From contig NC_058523.1 of the NCBI RefSeq assembly GCF_904849725.1, forward strand, positions 111,168,189-111,232,188: 64,000 bases of DNA, written 5' to 3'. Of this stretch, positions 1 to 11,139 are shown piece by piece (position 1 is the first letter of the stretch; each line of letters begins with the position of its first letter). Both the position numbers and the translations under genes were made by a program. The notes below the pieces were generated by a model. The model was not told where the DNA came from and searched no databases. It saw only the letters and a list, made by a program, of their open reading frames with translations. Source of the stretch: Hordeum vulgare subsp. vulgare. Taxonomy: Eukaryota > Streptophyta > Magnoliopsida > Poales > Poaceae.

Positions 1-2690
1 AAGGGCATATTTCGTGTCAGTTGGTGGCACAAACCGGGACTAAAGGCCCGTGCGTGCCACCGCTACGGTGGGGTTGGATGTTTTGCCCCACCTCGCTAGC
101 CGAGAGAGCCCGGGAGTGGTTTATAAGTGCTGGTGCGCACACCCTCTTGAGCTCCTCTCAACTGCACGCTTCCGGGCCTAATTTGTCACTGCCTCTGGGC
201 CTACTCGGCCTTCTGTGGGCCTGAATCCTGGCCCAACTCTTTGGTTGGGTTTCTAGTCGTATTCACGCCGTGGTGGCCGAGTAGGTGGCATTTTTTTAAA
301 AATCTAGTTTTTTGTTTCGTTTTTTACTTTATTTATTTTACTTTATTAATAAGTTTACTAAAAAATAGATTTTTGAGTGATTCTTTTTCTTGGTATTTAA
401 TATTACCGTGTTTTCATCATTATATTCAATTTGGTAGGTTTTTTAGGTTATTTTAAATGACTGTTTTAATAAAAAAACAGCTCTATTACAAAAGGGATTT
501 CATTTTTTGAACTTATTTGAACTCAAGACTTTTTGTGCGTTCAAAATGCACCATTCAAGGCCACATCATCAATTTTCAACACTTTGTGAGTTCATTTGGT
601 ATTTTTCATGCATTTACTGTTTTTTTAGCTAAATGACCCAGAAATTGAAAAGCAGTACAAATGAACTCTGAATAGGTTGAAAGTTGGCATGGTATCATCA
701 TTTCACCCACATAGCATGTGCTAAAAAGTTGAGAGGGTTGCGGCAAAAACTGGATGCACTTCGTGTACAAATCGGACAATCTCTTTCGAAGTACGAGGGT
801 TTCTTACGAAAACTCATGTGTTACAAAAGGGATTTCATTTTTTTGAACTTACTTGAACTCAAGACTTTTTGTGTGCTCAAAATGCACCATTCAAGGCCAC
901 ATCATCAATTTTCAACACTTTGTGAGTTCATTTGGTATTTTTCATGCATTTATTGATTTTTTTGAGCTAAATGACCCAGAAATTGAAAAGAAATTGAAAA
1001 GCAGTACAATTGAACTCTGAATAGGTTGAAAGCTGGCATGGTATCATAATTTCACCCACATAGCATGTGCTAAAAAGTTGAGAGGGTTGCGGCAAAAACT
1101 GGATGCACTTCGTGTACAAATCGGACAATCTCTTTCGAAGTATGAGGGTTTCTTACGAAAACTCATCTGTTACAAAAGGGATTTCATTTTTCCGAACTTA
1201 TTTGAACTCAAGACTTTTTTTGTGTTCAAAATGCACCATTCAAGGCCACATCATCAATTTTCAACACTCTGTGAGTTCATTTGGTATTTTTCATGCATTT
1301 ACTGATTTGTTTTGAGCTAATTGACCCAGAAATTGAAAAGCACTACAAATCAACTCTGAATAGGTTGAAAGTTGGCATGGTATCATCATTTCACCCACAT
1401 AGCATGTGCTAAAAAGTTGAGAGGGTTGCGGCAAAAACTGGATGCACTTCGTGTACAAATCGGACAATCTTTTTCGAAGTATTGGGGTTTCTTATGAAAA
1501 CTTATCTGTTACAGAAGGGATTTCATTTTTTCGAACTTATTTGAACTCAAGACTTTTTGTGTGTTCAAAATGCACCATTCAAGGCCACATCATCAATTTT
1601 CAACACTTTGTGAGTTCATTTGGTATTTTTCATGCATTTACTGATTTTTTTGAGCTAAATGATCCAGAAATTGAAAAGCACTACAAATCAACTCTGAATA
1701 GGTTGAAAGTTGGCATGGTATCATCATTTCACCCACATAGCATGTGCTAAAAAGTTGAGAGTGTTGCGGCAAAAACTGGATGCACTTCGTGTACAAATCG
1801 GGCAATCTTTTTCGAAGTATCAGGGTTTCTTACGAAAACTCATCTGTTACAAAATGGATTTATTTTTTTGAACTTACTTGAACTCGGGACTTTTTGTGTG
1901 TTAAAAATGCACCATTCAAGGGAACATCATCAATTTTCAACACTTTCTGAGTTCATTTGGTATTTTTCATGCCTTTACTGATTTTTTTTTAGCTAAATGA
2001 CCCAGAAATTGAAATTTACCTTTCGTCCCGGTTGGTGCCTCAAACCGGGACTAAAGGGCGTATTTCGTGTCTTGCTTTTAGGGCGAGAAGAAGAGACCTT
2101 TAGTCCCGGTTGGTGCCACCAACCGACACGAATGGGCATATTTCGTGTCAGTTGGTGGCACAAACCGGGACTAAAGACGTGTGCCTGCCACAGCCGCGGT
2201 GCTGTTGGATGTTAAGTCCCACCTCGCTAGCCGAGAGAGCCCGAGAGTGGTTTATAAGCGCTAGTGCACTGACCCTCTTGAGCTCCTCTGAACTGCAGGC
2301 TTCCGAGCCTAATTTGTCACAGCGTGTGGTCCAATCGGGCCTTCTGCGGGCCTGAATCCTGGCCCAACTCTATGGTTGGGTTTCTAGTCGTATTCACGCC
2401 GTGGTGGCCTAGTAGGTGGTTTTTTTTAATCTAGTTTTTTTGTTTTGTTTTTTACTTTATTTATTTTATTTGGTGAATAACTTTTCTAAAAAAATAGATT
2501 TTTGAATGATTCTTTTTTATCCTATTTAATATTACTGTGTTTTATCATTATATTCAATTTGGTAGGTTTTAGGTTATTTTAAATGATTGTTTTAATCAAA
2601 AACAGATATGTGTTACAAAACAGATTTCATTTTTTTGAACTTATTTGAACTGAAGACTATTTGTATATATATGTGGTCGAAATGCATGGT
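1..2690. repeat. Large direct repeat (1-560 and 2132-2690) bracketing a tandem array
   Basis: The block starting at base 3 recurs from 2134, an offset of about 2131 bases. Both copies contain the subterminal motif, a GC-rich block near 60-230 and 2190-2360, a segment reading ctagtcgtattcacgccg (near 253 and 2384), an AT-rich stretch, and the start of one tandem unit (ttacaaaa...gatttcattttt). The array between them is a higher-order repeat inside the CACTA element. Copies differ by scattered substitutions and small indels. Confidence 0.75.
480..2010. repeat. Tandem repeat, period about 340 bp, about 4.4 copies
   Basis: The marker aataggttgaaag recurs at about 671, 1020, 1359 and 1697, giving periods of 349, 339 and 338. 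Each unit holds the same blocks in order: ttacaaaagggatttcat, atgcaccattcaaggcc, gttgagagggttgcgg, and a segment around cgtgtacaaatcgg. Short ORFs read through the units in several frames are by-products of the repetition. No CRISPR-like spacing exists: the repeated unit is the whole period. Confidence 0.9.
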
Positions 2691-2898
2691 ACCATGAAGT
2701 TAGAAAGGGCGAAACCATTCAAAAGTAGCAAATGAAGTTGGAAAGGGCTAAACCATTCGAATTTGGAAACTATAATGGCACAAACAGAAACTAGACATAT
2801 ATAAATTGGTCCAAGCAGTACATAATAATACTAGTCTAAACAGTACATAATAATAGCTAGCATAGATATATATATACAAGTGTTCGCCATTGTGAACA

Positions 2899-4401
2899 CT
2901 ACTCGTCTGAATCAGAATGTCCACCTGGTCTCAGGTGACGCTGGCCATAGTTGTCGACTCGAATCTTGCGGTACAACTCGTATGAAATGTATGCATCTTT
3001 TCCTGCATACTCAATGTTGGTAGGGTCAAGTGCGGTCCTCTCCCAAAGTGTGTGGTGAGACTTTGGGAATTTGATCTTCATGTCACCATAGTCCTCGTCG
3101 ATCCAGGCGACAGCCATATGAGCCATCAAAGTCCTGTCATGTCGAAGCCTGAATTTCTTTTGGAGATCAATGAGGCAATCAGCTAGTATCTCAATACCGA
3201 AGTTATGCCTCATCTTCAGCTTGTCGTTCCTTATGTCAACAACAGCAAAACTTATGCCGCTGTGAAGGAAGTCCATGAGTTCTGGACAATGCTTGTCACT
3301 ACTGCAACAGAAACAAATTAAAATGGAACAAATGTTACATACTGCTGCAACAAGGAAAAATGTTTCACTACAACTAAAGATAAAATTATCTTTAGGATTC
3401 AAATGGAACATATTGCTATCCTATGAAATTTTCTTATCCTATGAATTGATCAAGAAACCGTAAATTAACCATGACATATATGTATATATTCTCCCAAAGT
3501 TTTGCAAATATGCAACAAGGAAAATTGTTTCACTACAACTAAAGAGAAATTGATCTTTATAGGATTCCAATGGAAGTTATTGCTATCCTATGCAAGAAAC
3601 CCTCAATTAACTATCCAATGGAACATATATAGAAACTGCATATTGCTATCCAATGGAACCTAGGGAGATCACTATATGCAATTTTCATAACCTTGGATCA
3701 AAGAACATCGTGGAAAATTGTTTCACTACAACTAAAGAGAAATTGGTCTTTATAGGATTCCAATGGAACATATTGCTGTCCTATGCAATTTTCGTATCAT
3801 ATGAATTAATCAAGAAACCCTCAATTAACTATCCAATGGAACATATACAGAAACTGCATATTGCTATCCAATGGAACCTAGAGAGATCACTATATGCAAT
3901 TTTCATAACCTTGGATCAAAGAACGCCGCATAAAATTGTTTCACTACAACTAAAGAGAAATTGATCTTTATAGGATTCCAAAATGGAACATATTGCTATC
4001 GATCCTATGCAATTTTATATCCTATGAATTGATCAAGAAACCCTCAATTAACTATCCAATGGAACATACATAGAAACTGCATATTGCTATCCAATGGAAC
4101 CTAAATAAATCACTATATATATGCAATTTTCATAACCTTGGATCAAAGAAAGCCTCAAAACATACCTCGCCCATTGGAAGATCAAGACATGGAGTTTGAA
4201 ACATAGTTGGATGACGGCAACACCTCGTTGATCGGTCGTGTACTCCAGATCAAGCCCCAAGAACTTCTCATGCTCCACCGCGGCGTCAAGCCATCCCTTC
4301 AACTGTCTAAGAAAATGCGGCATCTCCCTGCTGTTGTTCGTGTACATGACATCGAGCTTCGTCTTGCCATGTGCGAGCACCTCTACGTAGTGAGTTGGCA
4401 T
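2899..4401 (-). CDS. DEDDy 3'-5' exonuclease (WRN-like RNase H fold), two exons, transposon cargo
   Basis: Exon 1 is 4401-4166 and exon 2 is 3301-2899, giving a 212-residue protein. The junction is canonical (donor GCGAG/GTATG, acceptor TTGCAG/T) and keeps frame in phase 2. Exo I acidic residues are D51 and E53 in GLDLEYT. The Exo II aspartate is probably D105 in DIRNDKLK. Exo III is Y177xxxD181 in YAGKDAYISYELY. The protein is essentially a bare catalytic domain with an acidic tail and no helicase, KH or HRDC domain. Family knowledge: such domains remove nucleotides from DNA or RNA 3' ends with two metal ions. No stop or frameshift was seen. The ATG has a good context (ccaccATGcc). CACTA subterminal arrays on both sides indicate captured cargo. 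Expression and substrate are unknown. Confidence 0.72.
3302..4165 (-). repeat. Exonuclease intron built of a degenerate ~200-bp repeat
   Basis: The intron is 864 bp. The block tttcactacaactaaagaga recurs near 3528, 3720 and 3938, and blocks such as atccaatggaac and tcaagaaaccctcaatta recur between them, giving 190-219 bp spacing with an additional decayed unit at each end. No ORF is conserved across units. Nothing else was recognised in the intron. Confidence 0.75.
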
Positions 4402-4738
4402 GGTGGAGGAAGAGAAGGGAAGACGACAGGGGAAGAAGAGAGGAGAGCGAGAAAGGAGAAGAACAGAGAAATGGCGACAGACTCTGCTTCAGTTGTGCTT
4501 TTCATCGCTGGAAACAAAGCGAGAGGCAAACCGTTTGGGCCTTTAGTCCGGGGTTGAGACACCAACCGGAACTAAATGGTGATACAAACGGTTTCCACCA
4601 CCACTTCATCCCGGTTTGATCTACTAACCGGGACTAAAGGGGGATACGAACGGTCCACCTGGTCCCGGTTTGATCCATCAACCGGGACTAAAGGTGGATA
4701 CGAACGGTTCCGACCTATTGGTCCTGGTGCGTGTCTGG
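4402..4738. repeat. CACTA subterminal inverted-motif block, right side
   Basis: This stretch lies 5' of the exonuclease gene. Three or more inverted pairs of the form cccggtttgat / caaccgggactaaag occur between 4545 and 4700. The last pair (ggtcctggtgcgtg...) is cut at 4738, and its partner aaccgggacc sits at 13041-13050, which confirms the insertion point of the next element. The 4402-4540 part is purine-rich and is probably the exonuclease 5' UTR and promoter area. No clear TATA box was identified. Confidence 0.65.
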
Positions 4739-5339
4739 AACCGTGTAATGCCCCAAGAGTGTACCTTGCTATATTTGGAACCTTCTTGTATGTGGGTCCA
4801 TCTTGTCATTGCAATGAGAGCATATTGCATGTGTTATTTCATGTGTCACCTTGCCATGTCTCCCTTTGCATTCATGCATCCATCCATCCATGTCTTTGTG
4901 TTTGTTACCTTGTGATCTTGTGTATGTGGTGTGATGATGTGATGGTGTGATGTTGGATATGTGAAATGATGTGGAGTGGAGTATGTGTGAGTAGGAAGAC
5001 TATGTGGTTTGCATAGGTTTCAAAACATTCCTTTCTCTATTTATCTCAAGCCAATATTTACTTGCCCCATCCCTATTTCAAAAATGCCCATGATTTAGTA
5101 TGTTTTGTGGTGGATGTGGAGATATCATTTGCTGTTTTGAAATTTGGTTTGAGAGGTGAAAATATTCACAAAACAGATCCAATTAATTCTGTTTTGTAAA
5201 TATTTAATTGCTCCAAATATTTCTTTTCCATTTTATTTAAATAGGTCATAATTTCTTATGACCAGGGGTATTTTTGATTTATTTTTAGCTTTATCTGATT
5301 AGCCTGTGCATTTGTTTTCTTTGTCTGGTCTTGGTTTAA

Positions 5340-6000
5340 TTAATAAACCCCACGTGTTTTATTTCCTTCTACCTGGCGCCAACTAGTGGGCCTCCTCCCA
5401 CTAGCAGGCCCAGCTTCTCTCTGTTTCCCCGCGGCAGCCCAAGCGTGCGTTCCTTCGTCCTCCTCCTGACGGCGTCGACCGTGTGTTGCTTTCCGTCAGA
5501 GACACCAGAGAGAGAGCGAGTGAGTTTGACGGCGCGTCCCATCCGCGGCCCCCATATAGCCTTGGCGTCCGTGCCCCCCCCCCCTTGGCCTAGGGTTCCT
5601 CTTTCCCCTCCTTGCGCCGCCACTTCCTCCCTCCATCTCTTTCTTCCTCCCCAGGTAAGCTCTCTGTAGATCCAGTAGCAGAGAGAGAGGTAGCCACTGC
5701 CGACGTCCACCGTGCATCCCTCGCCTTCGGCGCCGGCCGGCATGTCCGGGAGCGCGGGGAAGGCACCGCGTTACATTCCCGTCCTCGGTGAGGCCGGGAA
5801 GCGACCACACCGACGGGCAGCTCCACGTCAATAGTGTGTTCCTGGCAAATTCCCTCCCTGCTTCGGTTTTGCACAGCGCATCTACAGTCTTCTTCAGATT
5901 GGCCGATTCTTCGTCAAGCTTCTTCCTCCTCGATCGGCGTCCTCTTCTTCTTCCCCTCGGTGAGGCTGCCCTTTCCTCCCTTCTCCCTCAATGATGCTGC
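5340..6000. other. Pyrimidine-rich leader-like block of the solo LTR
   Basis: GC- and CT-rich sequence follows an AT-rich stretch containing cacgtg (near 5352). A run of about 12 C lies at 5573-5585, and an intron-donor-like caggtaagc at 5653-5661. It resembles the promoter plus 5' leader of a long LTR. The ORFs here lack codon-level similarity to any family I recognise and are treated as non-coding. Confidence 0.35.
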
Positions 6001-6282
6001 GTAGGAGATCGAGGTCGTGCCTCTCTGTTCAGAGGAGAGCACAAAGTGCAGGTGCTGTTGGGTGTAGATGTGTTGTTCCTTGTGTGTGGCTCTGCTCGTC
6101 GTGGCTCAGGGAGATGGCTTCCCTCGTAGAGCCGTAGGGTAAGGTAGGTGATCCCCGCGCATAGCAACAGTAGAAGGAGACCGCTCTGGTGAGGGTTGTT
6201 GTCGTCGCCGTCCCTGTGTTCAGAGCAGAGCAGGGCGACTCTTGTAGTTTACCTTGATTATTCCCTCTGTTCTGTCGAGATC

Positions 6283-6516
6283 CGTAGCGTAGCGTAGTGG
6301 TTGCAGTGTGGCCTGTTGAGCTTGTGGTGCTGGGTTCGAGTTCCCGTGGCGCCAACCCCCTTTTTGTGCTATTTTCTCTCGGCACAGTAGCACAGCAGCG
6401 TGTAGCACTTTACCTTGCCTGTCATCCCTCTTCTGTCAAGTGTTCGAGCAATAGCAGAGTGGTTGCTTGTGGTGTGTGACCAGCAGGGGCTCTGGGGTTC
6501 GAATCCCAGACCAGCG
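6283..6516 (+). other. Two tRNA-like sequences with Pol III A and B boxes
   Basis: Copy 1 has an A-box match tagcgtagtgg at 6290-6300 and a B-box-like ggttcgagttc at 6333-6343, followed by a T run near 6361. Copy 2 has tagcagagtgg at 6452-6462 and a perfect B box ggttcgaatcc at 6496-6506. Its T-arm-like stem pairs tctgg with ccaga, and a T-rich run follows at 6519-6528. Box spacing of 43-44 bases is tRNA-like. Neither folds into a clean cloverleaf by eye, so these are more likely tRNA-derived SINE monomers or LTR-resident relics than working tRNA genes. Confidence 0.5.
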
Positions 6517-6599
6517 CCTTTCTTTTTTGTGTGCATTCCTTTACTGTTTGCATTGCTGGTTTGAACAGTGGCTGTGATAGGCTTAGTCACTCTTGTAGT

Positions 6600-7130
6600 A
6601 TATATTTTTTCCCACAACAGCATGTGGTCTCTAGTATATTTGCTACCATGATAGATAGCATGTGTAGGCTTTGTATGTGTGGGTAGGTGTGAGCTAGTCC
6701 ATGTGTATGTGTATATTTTGCACTAGAGATGTGTGTGTGTGTTTCTCATGTGCATGTTGATGGACTTATGTCCTATCTTGTGCAAGTAGAGATGTGAGTA
6801 TGTGTGTGGGTTCCCCCCCCCCCACATACCTTGTGAGTAGAGCATGTGATCTTGTGGTGTGTCTGGGTATTTATAGTTGATCATATGAAGGTCCTCATGT
6901 GTTGTTGTGTGTGCTTGTGAGAGTAAGCTAGTGTTTGTGATCTAACTGGCATGTGTAGGTGATGGAGTAGTTGTGCTTGGTGTATGTATGTGAGTGGTGT
7001 TGCTTGAGGATGTGTGTGTGAATGGTGGTGTGCTAAGGCACATGAGCATGAGGTCTACCCCTCATGTGCACCATTGGTGTTGTGGACATGTGCAAGAGCA
7101 TGTACAAGTGATGAGCTAGTGGAAGCACAT
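6600..7130 (+). repeat. GT/TG-rich low-complexity stretch
   Basis: Dense tgtgtg, atgtgt and gtgtgtgtgtgt runs occur, with a C homopolymer at about 6813-6823. The stretch lies inside the solo LTR. No gene is seen between 6530 and 8741; the rest is T-rich anonymous LTR sequence. Confidence 0.6.
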
Positions 7131-8741
7131 GTGATGATGCACTATTCACTCTATGTTATTCCATGTAGATTCTTCCTTTCAAGTTTGTGCCCATTTGTTC
7201 TATGCAAGTACATAGGTATTATATATGTTTTTGGGGTAGAATCATCCTAGGAATCCAATGGTGGGTTCAGATTCCACTTTGGAACACTTTCTGGGAATGT
7301 CATATTTCAGTTTTGTTCCATGTTTAGAGCTTGGTTCCATGTGATGTGATGAGCCCAAGAGGTTGATTCCTTATTGTGGCAGTAGAGGGTGAACCCCTCT
7401 ACAACATGTTGGTTTTGTTTTATGCTTAGGAGTTCATATGTGCAAGTTGTGCCTAGTCAAAGTAGGCATGTGGCTGAAATTCCAGTTTAGTGAAAATCTG
7501 TGATTGTCACTAAGTCTGAGAATCTGCTTATATTTTCTTCTCCTGTTGTTGTGCTTGTAGAGGTCCATGTGTTGGGAATCAGCCTTTGCTATCAACTGGA
7601 AAGTTGTAGCTTTTGTGTTTGTCTAGCTCTCTGTCAATTTTCATTCCATTTGGATCCCTGTAGATATTGTTTTGGGTGATGTCAAAATGCTTCAGAGCAT
7701 AAACAGCTAGTGAGAATCTGGAATTTTCACTGTCCCTGAAAACTGGTATTTTTGGCCAAGTTAGAAGTTGTAGAACTTTCTATGTGAAACTCCTTTGTAT
7801 TATCTTTTTGCTCATGCTTGTAGTACTTTTGAATAGCTTCTGCCACATATCTTATTTGGCATATTTGGGTGGCTGTAGGTGCTTTGCATGTAGCTCTCAA
7901 ACTGCTATGATGTTGTTTTATGGCAGATTGTATAGTTTTGATGTTTTGATGCTTGTGAGTGCATAGATGATGGTGTGGTGACATTCCTTGCACCACCCCA
8001 TACATTCTTGTTTGTTTTATGAATTGGCAACCTGGGAATACCAGAAGTATGCCATTGTGTGTGTTGTGATGATTTTGATACGTAGGACTTCATTTCTTGT
8101 TTCGTTGTTTCCCGTTGATCCGTAGCTCCGATTGTTACGTTCTTTATATGTTTTTGCATCGTTTTCGCGTGACGCGTCTGTTCATGTCATCCTCATGCAT
8201 GTCAAGATAGCTTAGAGTGCAGTTTTGTCCAGGAACTTGTATTTTCTTTTCATGCTTGTGCTAGTGACTAGAATAGAGATGCACGTTCATTTTCATCTCA
8301 TGCATCATGTGCTTGTTGCATCTTGTTGTGTTGTTGTTCATTGGATGCTATTTTTATGTTGGGTAGCACCGGGATCGTAGAACGAGTACGTGGATCCGGG
8401 AGAGTACGTGCAGGACAAACAAGAGCAGTTCCAAGCTGAGGACATCACACGCAAGATGATATGACCTTGATTCCATCTCTACACTTGTTATGCTAGATTC
8501 ACGTTTCCTTCGTCATATGCTCGCTGCCTACCACTGAAATAATTGCCTCCTGATATTGCCATGAAACCCAAACACTTATCCCTTCCTAGCAAATCTTGAA
8601 TGGCTAAGTAGGTTTTGCTCAGCTACTAATGTTGTTGTAGCTATCTTGTCTGCTACACTCATCTAGTTAAAACTATAAGAAGCTAAGTACTAGCGGCCTT
8701 TTGACAATGATGATGAAGAAAAGGCAAAGGGAAGTCTAGTT

Positions 8742-10640
8742 CACTACAGGTTTCACATGCATCTGTCATCTGTTGATGTTTGACTCTTTGTAAGATAATA
8801 CCTCACACAAGATTAACATGGAGGGTGGTTTCAGACGCATAATTGAAACTGTAATTTTTATTTCTTGAACACAAGAAAGAGCTATGTGGTCATGTAACTT
8901 GTTTTCCTAGGGAACTACTACTTTCAGCCATCTTTGTTTACTCTTCAATAGTGAACACAAGAAGCTCTTGTACAATACGAAGTTGTATAGACAAACACCA
9001 TGCTAACACCAAGGTGCAGTTTACAAATTTTAAGCAAAATTATCACTAGCCTCATCATACATCAAACCATACGGGTCAAGCAGCGAAAATTATCACTAGT
9101 CACTACAACATCATACATCAAGCAATAAAGATTTCAACCAAAGAGCACCTTATGAGTTTATCTACCTGACAAAACCATCAATTGCGCACATAACAGCATA
9201 AATAGCCAGAGAGCACCTCATGAGTTTATCTACAAAACATAATTGTTTTGCAATTTCGACCTGCAATAGAAGTATATATAATCATTTCACTATTTACTAA
9301 CAAATAGAAGGACACACTAATGATTTCACTACACACCACGTGGACATGCAAACTTCCCTTACCACACTAGGTTTGAAGTTTATGAGTTAGCTTGGATTCG
9401 CAGATGCATATGTATGTGAACGTACATAATATGACAGACCAATATATGTGAGATGATGTATAACTGCAAATTCAGCAACATTGTGCTATGTTCAGCAACG
9501 ATGAATCCATCCTGTAGTAAACTCCATGATGAGTATAACTCCAAATTCAGCAAATTCAGCAACGATGTGCTATGTTCCTTCATCCTGTAGTAAATAGGGA
9601 GCAGTGCATTGAAACAAATCCACGCATCAAAAGCCCAAAAGGTTAAATCCAAGGGGGGTACATACTGCAAACCGAGAGGGGATGAGCGAGACCATACCGG
9701 GGAGAGAGATCTTACCTAAAGCCAGAACCTAGAAGCTGCATGTGGATTACAAACTAGTTGGTGCTCGAACTGATGACGCAGCTCGCTGGGAACCCAAGCC
9801 TGAAATCTTCTAGGCAAGCCAACAAATCGCGTCGCTGCCAGGAGGAGGAATCCGACAAATCAAATGATTTTGATGGTTTGGATTTTGATTATGATCAAAA
9901 ATTTATTACCTCCGCATCAAAACACAAGACATTTTTAGGCTAGTTTAGCCTACAAAAATGTATTTTATCTTTGTACAAGGATAGTACTTGATAGCAATGA
10001 AGAAATCAATCATAATGGTGTTCTATTTGCAATGAGTTGATACTCTTTGATGGAATGTCAGGAATCACTCATGATAATAAGGTTGTTGAGGGCCAGACTT
10101 TCTTGGGAATTAAAGTAACTAGAGACAGGATTAGGAATCGTATGCACTTGATTTTGGTGTGGCTTTTCGTTTCACCATATGCATATGTTGTGAAAGATAT
10201 TTCTATAGTTTTACCAAATGATGGTAGTGTTACAGGATTGATAATTTGGAGCTGATTCTGAAAAATGATGTCTATTTGGGAGCTCCAAAACAGAAAATTG
10301 GATTTAGTGACTCTCTGTAAGTGTTCCTATAGTTTAGGCAGTTGGTATCCACTTGAAAATACATCTGGGCATTACAGTCCTATCTATATCATGAACAAAT
10401 CTAAACCCATCCTGCTTCACGTGGCAAAAATAAACTACAGGAAAAGCGAATGTAAAGCTAACAGATACACAAAGGCTGCCCCTGGTCTTCTTCCATATCC
10501 AACTTTTGGCACAATCACGATGAAGACAGGTTTATGAATATCCTTACCGGTGGTTCTAGATCTGATGGGGCGAGGTTGAACTAGGCGGAGGCGTGAACTC
10601 TGTACGGCCGCTTTTGCCACAACAACAACCGCCATTAGTT
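8742..10640. other. AT-rich cargo of the CACTA-like element, no recognised gene
   Basis: Short open frames exist at 9758-9943 (+), with an acidic SDKSNDFDGLDFDYD stretch, at 10037-10255 (+) and at 10435-10635 (-), the last starting MAVVVVAKAAVQSS and followed by a donor-like GGTAAGG. None matches a family I know. Direct repeats of ttcagcaacgatg-type sequence occur near 9490-9580. These could be fragments of captured exons and introns. The minus-strand piece lies downstream of the LDH fragments on the same strand. Confidence 0.3.
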
Positions 10641-10710
10641 GGAGGCCTAGATCTTGGACATGTGTCGCTTCTGCAGCTGCTTGTAGGATTCATGGATGGA
10701 TTCAGGTCTA

Positions 10711-10890
10711 GCAAGTAACATGCACGCCCTGCGCGTTAATGGCAGGGGGATCGTTGATGAGGAACCAAAACTTGGAGGCATCAAGATTGGTACCGGAGCA
10801 GATGACGCCGCTCGCCTTGAAATCAATCCTAAAAACTTCAAGGCAAGGTAGGCGAGGGCGTCGACGGGGTTGGACACCACGAGCAGCAGC
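10711..10890 (-). pseudogene. L-lactate dehydrogenase fragment (frameshifted), captured
   Basis: On the minus strand, one frame reads LLLVVSNPVDALAYLALKFLG and a second reads SGVICSGTNLDASKFWFLI, then NDPPAINAQGV before a stop at about 10708. These match the consecutive LDH segments around the conserved SNPVD and GTNLD motifs, the central part of the plant L-LDH NAD-binding/catalytic core. The two halves are in different frames, joined near 10815, and the catalytic His region downstream is missing. It is a fragment with no start and no C-terminal half, so it is not functional. Malate dehydrogenase is less likely because VVSNPVD...GSGTNLD is the LDH-type string. Confidence 0.72.
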
Positions 10891-10994
10891 GCCTGCGGGG
10901 ATCTGCAGTAGATTAAGCCCCAGATCTGCCCTGCGCCCGACCTGACAACGACGAGGTGAGGAGATAGCACCTAGGTGAAGGAGAGAGTTTGAGC

Positions 10995-11090
10995 GTGTGG
11001 GGCGGCAAGCCAGCAGGGTCGTGCGGTAGGCGAGGTCGTCTCCGGGGTTGGCTACCACTAGCAGCAGCACATCCGGGACGTGCCCCGCCA
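10995..11090 (-). pseudogene. Second, shorter LDH fragment (duplicate of the SNPVD segment)
   Basis: Upstream on the minus strand the frame reads HVPDVLLLVVANPGDDLAYRT. This repeats the segment seen at 10815-10890 with differences, then loses similarity. It implies duplication of part of the captured exon inside the transposon, or two captures. No start codon context or other LDH exon is visible. Confidence 0.6.
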
Positions 11091-11139
11091 TGGCTGTAAC
11101 GCCATTCCATAGGGAAACTCTCCTCTGTAGTAGGTGGAG

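Larger units (their letters stand above)
1..4738. mobile_element. CACTA transposon, left part (continues at 13046-13187)
   Basis: Many inverted copies of a subterminal motif (tagtcccggttgg and its complement ccaaccgggactaaag) occur at 30-46, 2025-2060, 2098-2176 and 4545-4700. Such arrays are typical of grass CACTA elements. The same motif class resumes at 13041-13145 and ends in a CACTA terminus at 13187, so the two parts are one element split by the 4744-13040 insertion. The left terminus lies before base 1. The body holds a tandem array (480-2010), AT-rich DNA (2600-2890) and the exonuclease gene (2899-4401). No transposase was seen, so the visible part looks non-autonomous. Confidence 0.7.

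Noticed and set aside
684..1995. Regularly spaced repeats that could suggest a CRISPR array
   Set aside because: Period is about 340 bp and the whole unit is repeated, with no short repeat/unique spacer pattern. The context is a plant CACTA transposon.
6283..6516. Functional tRNA genes
   Set aside because: Boxes are good but acceptor and anticodon stems do not form a clean cloverleaf by eye.
9308..9330. Alternative CACTA left end (cactacacaccacg) for the insertion ending at 11787
   Set aside because: It resembles the right terminus complement, but its 3-bp flank (ttt) does not match the right side; 8742 has a shared gtt flank. Not excluded.
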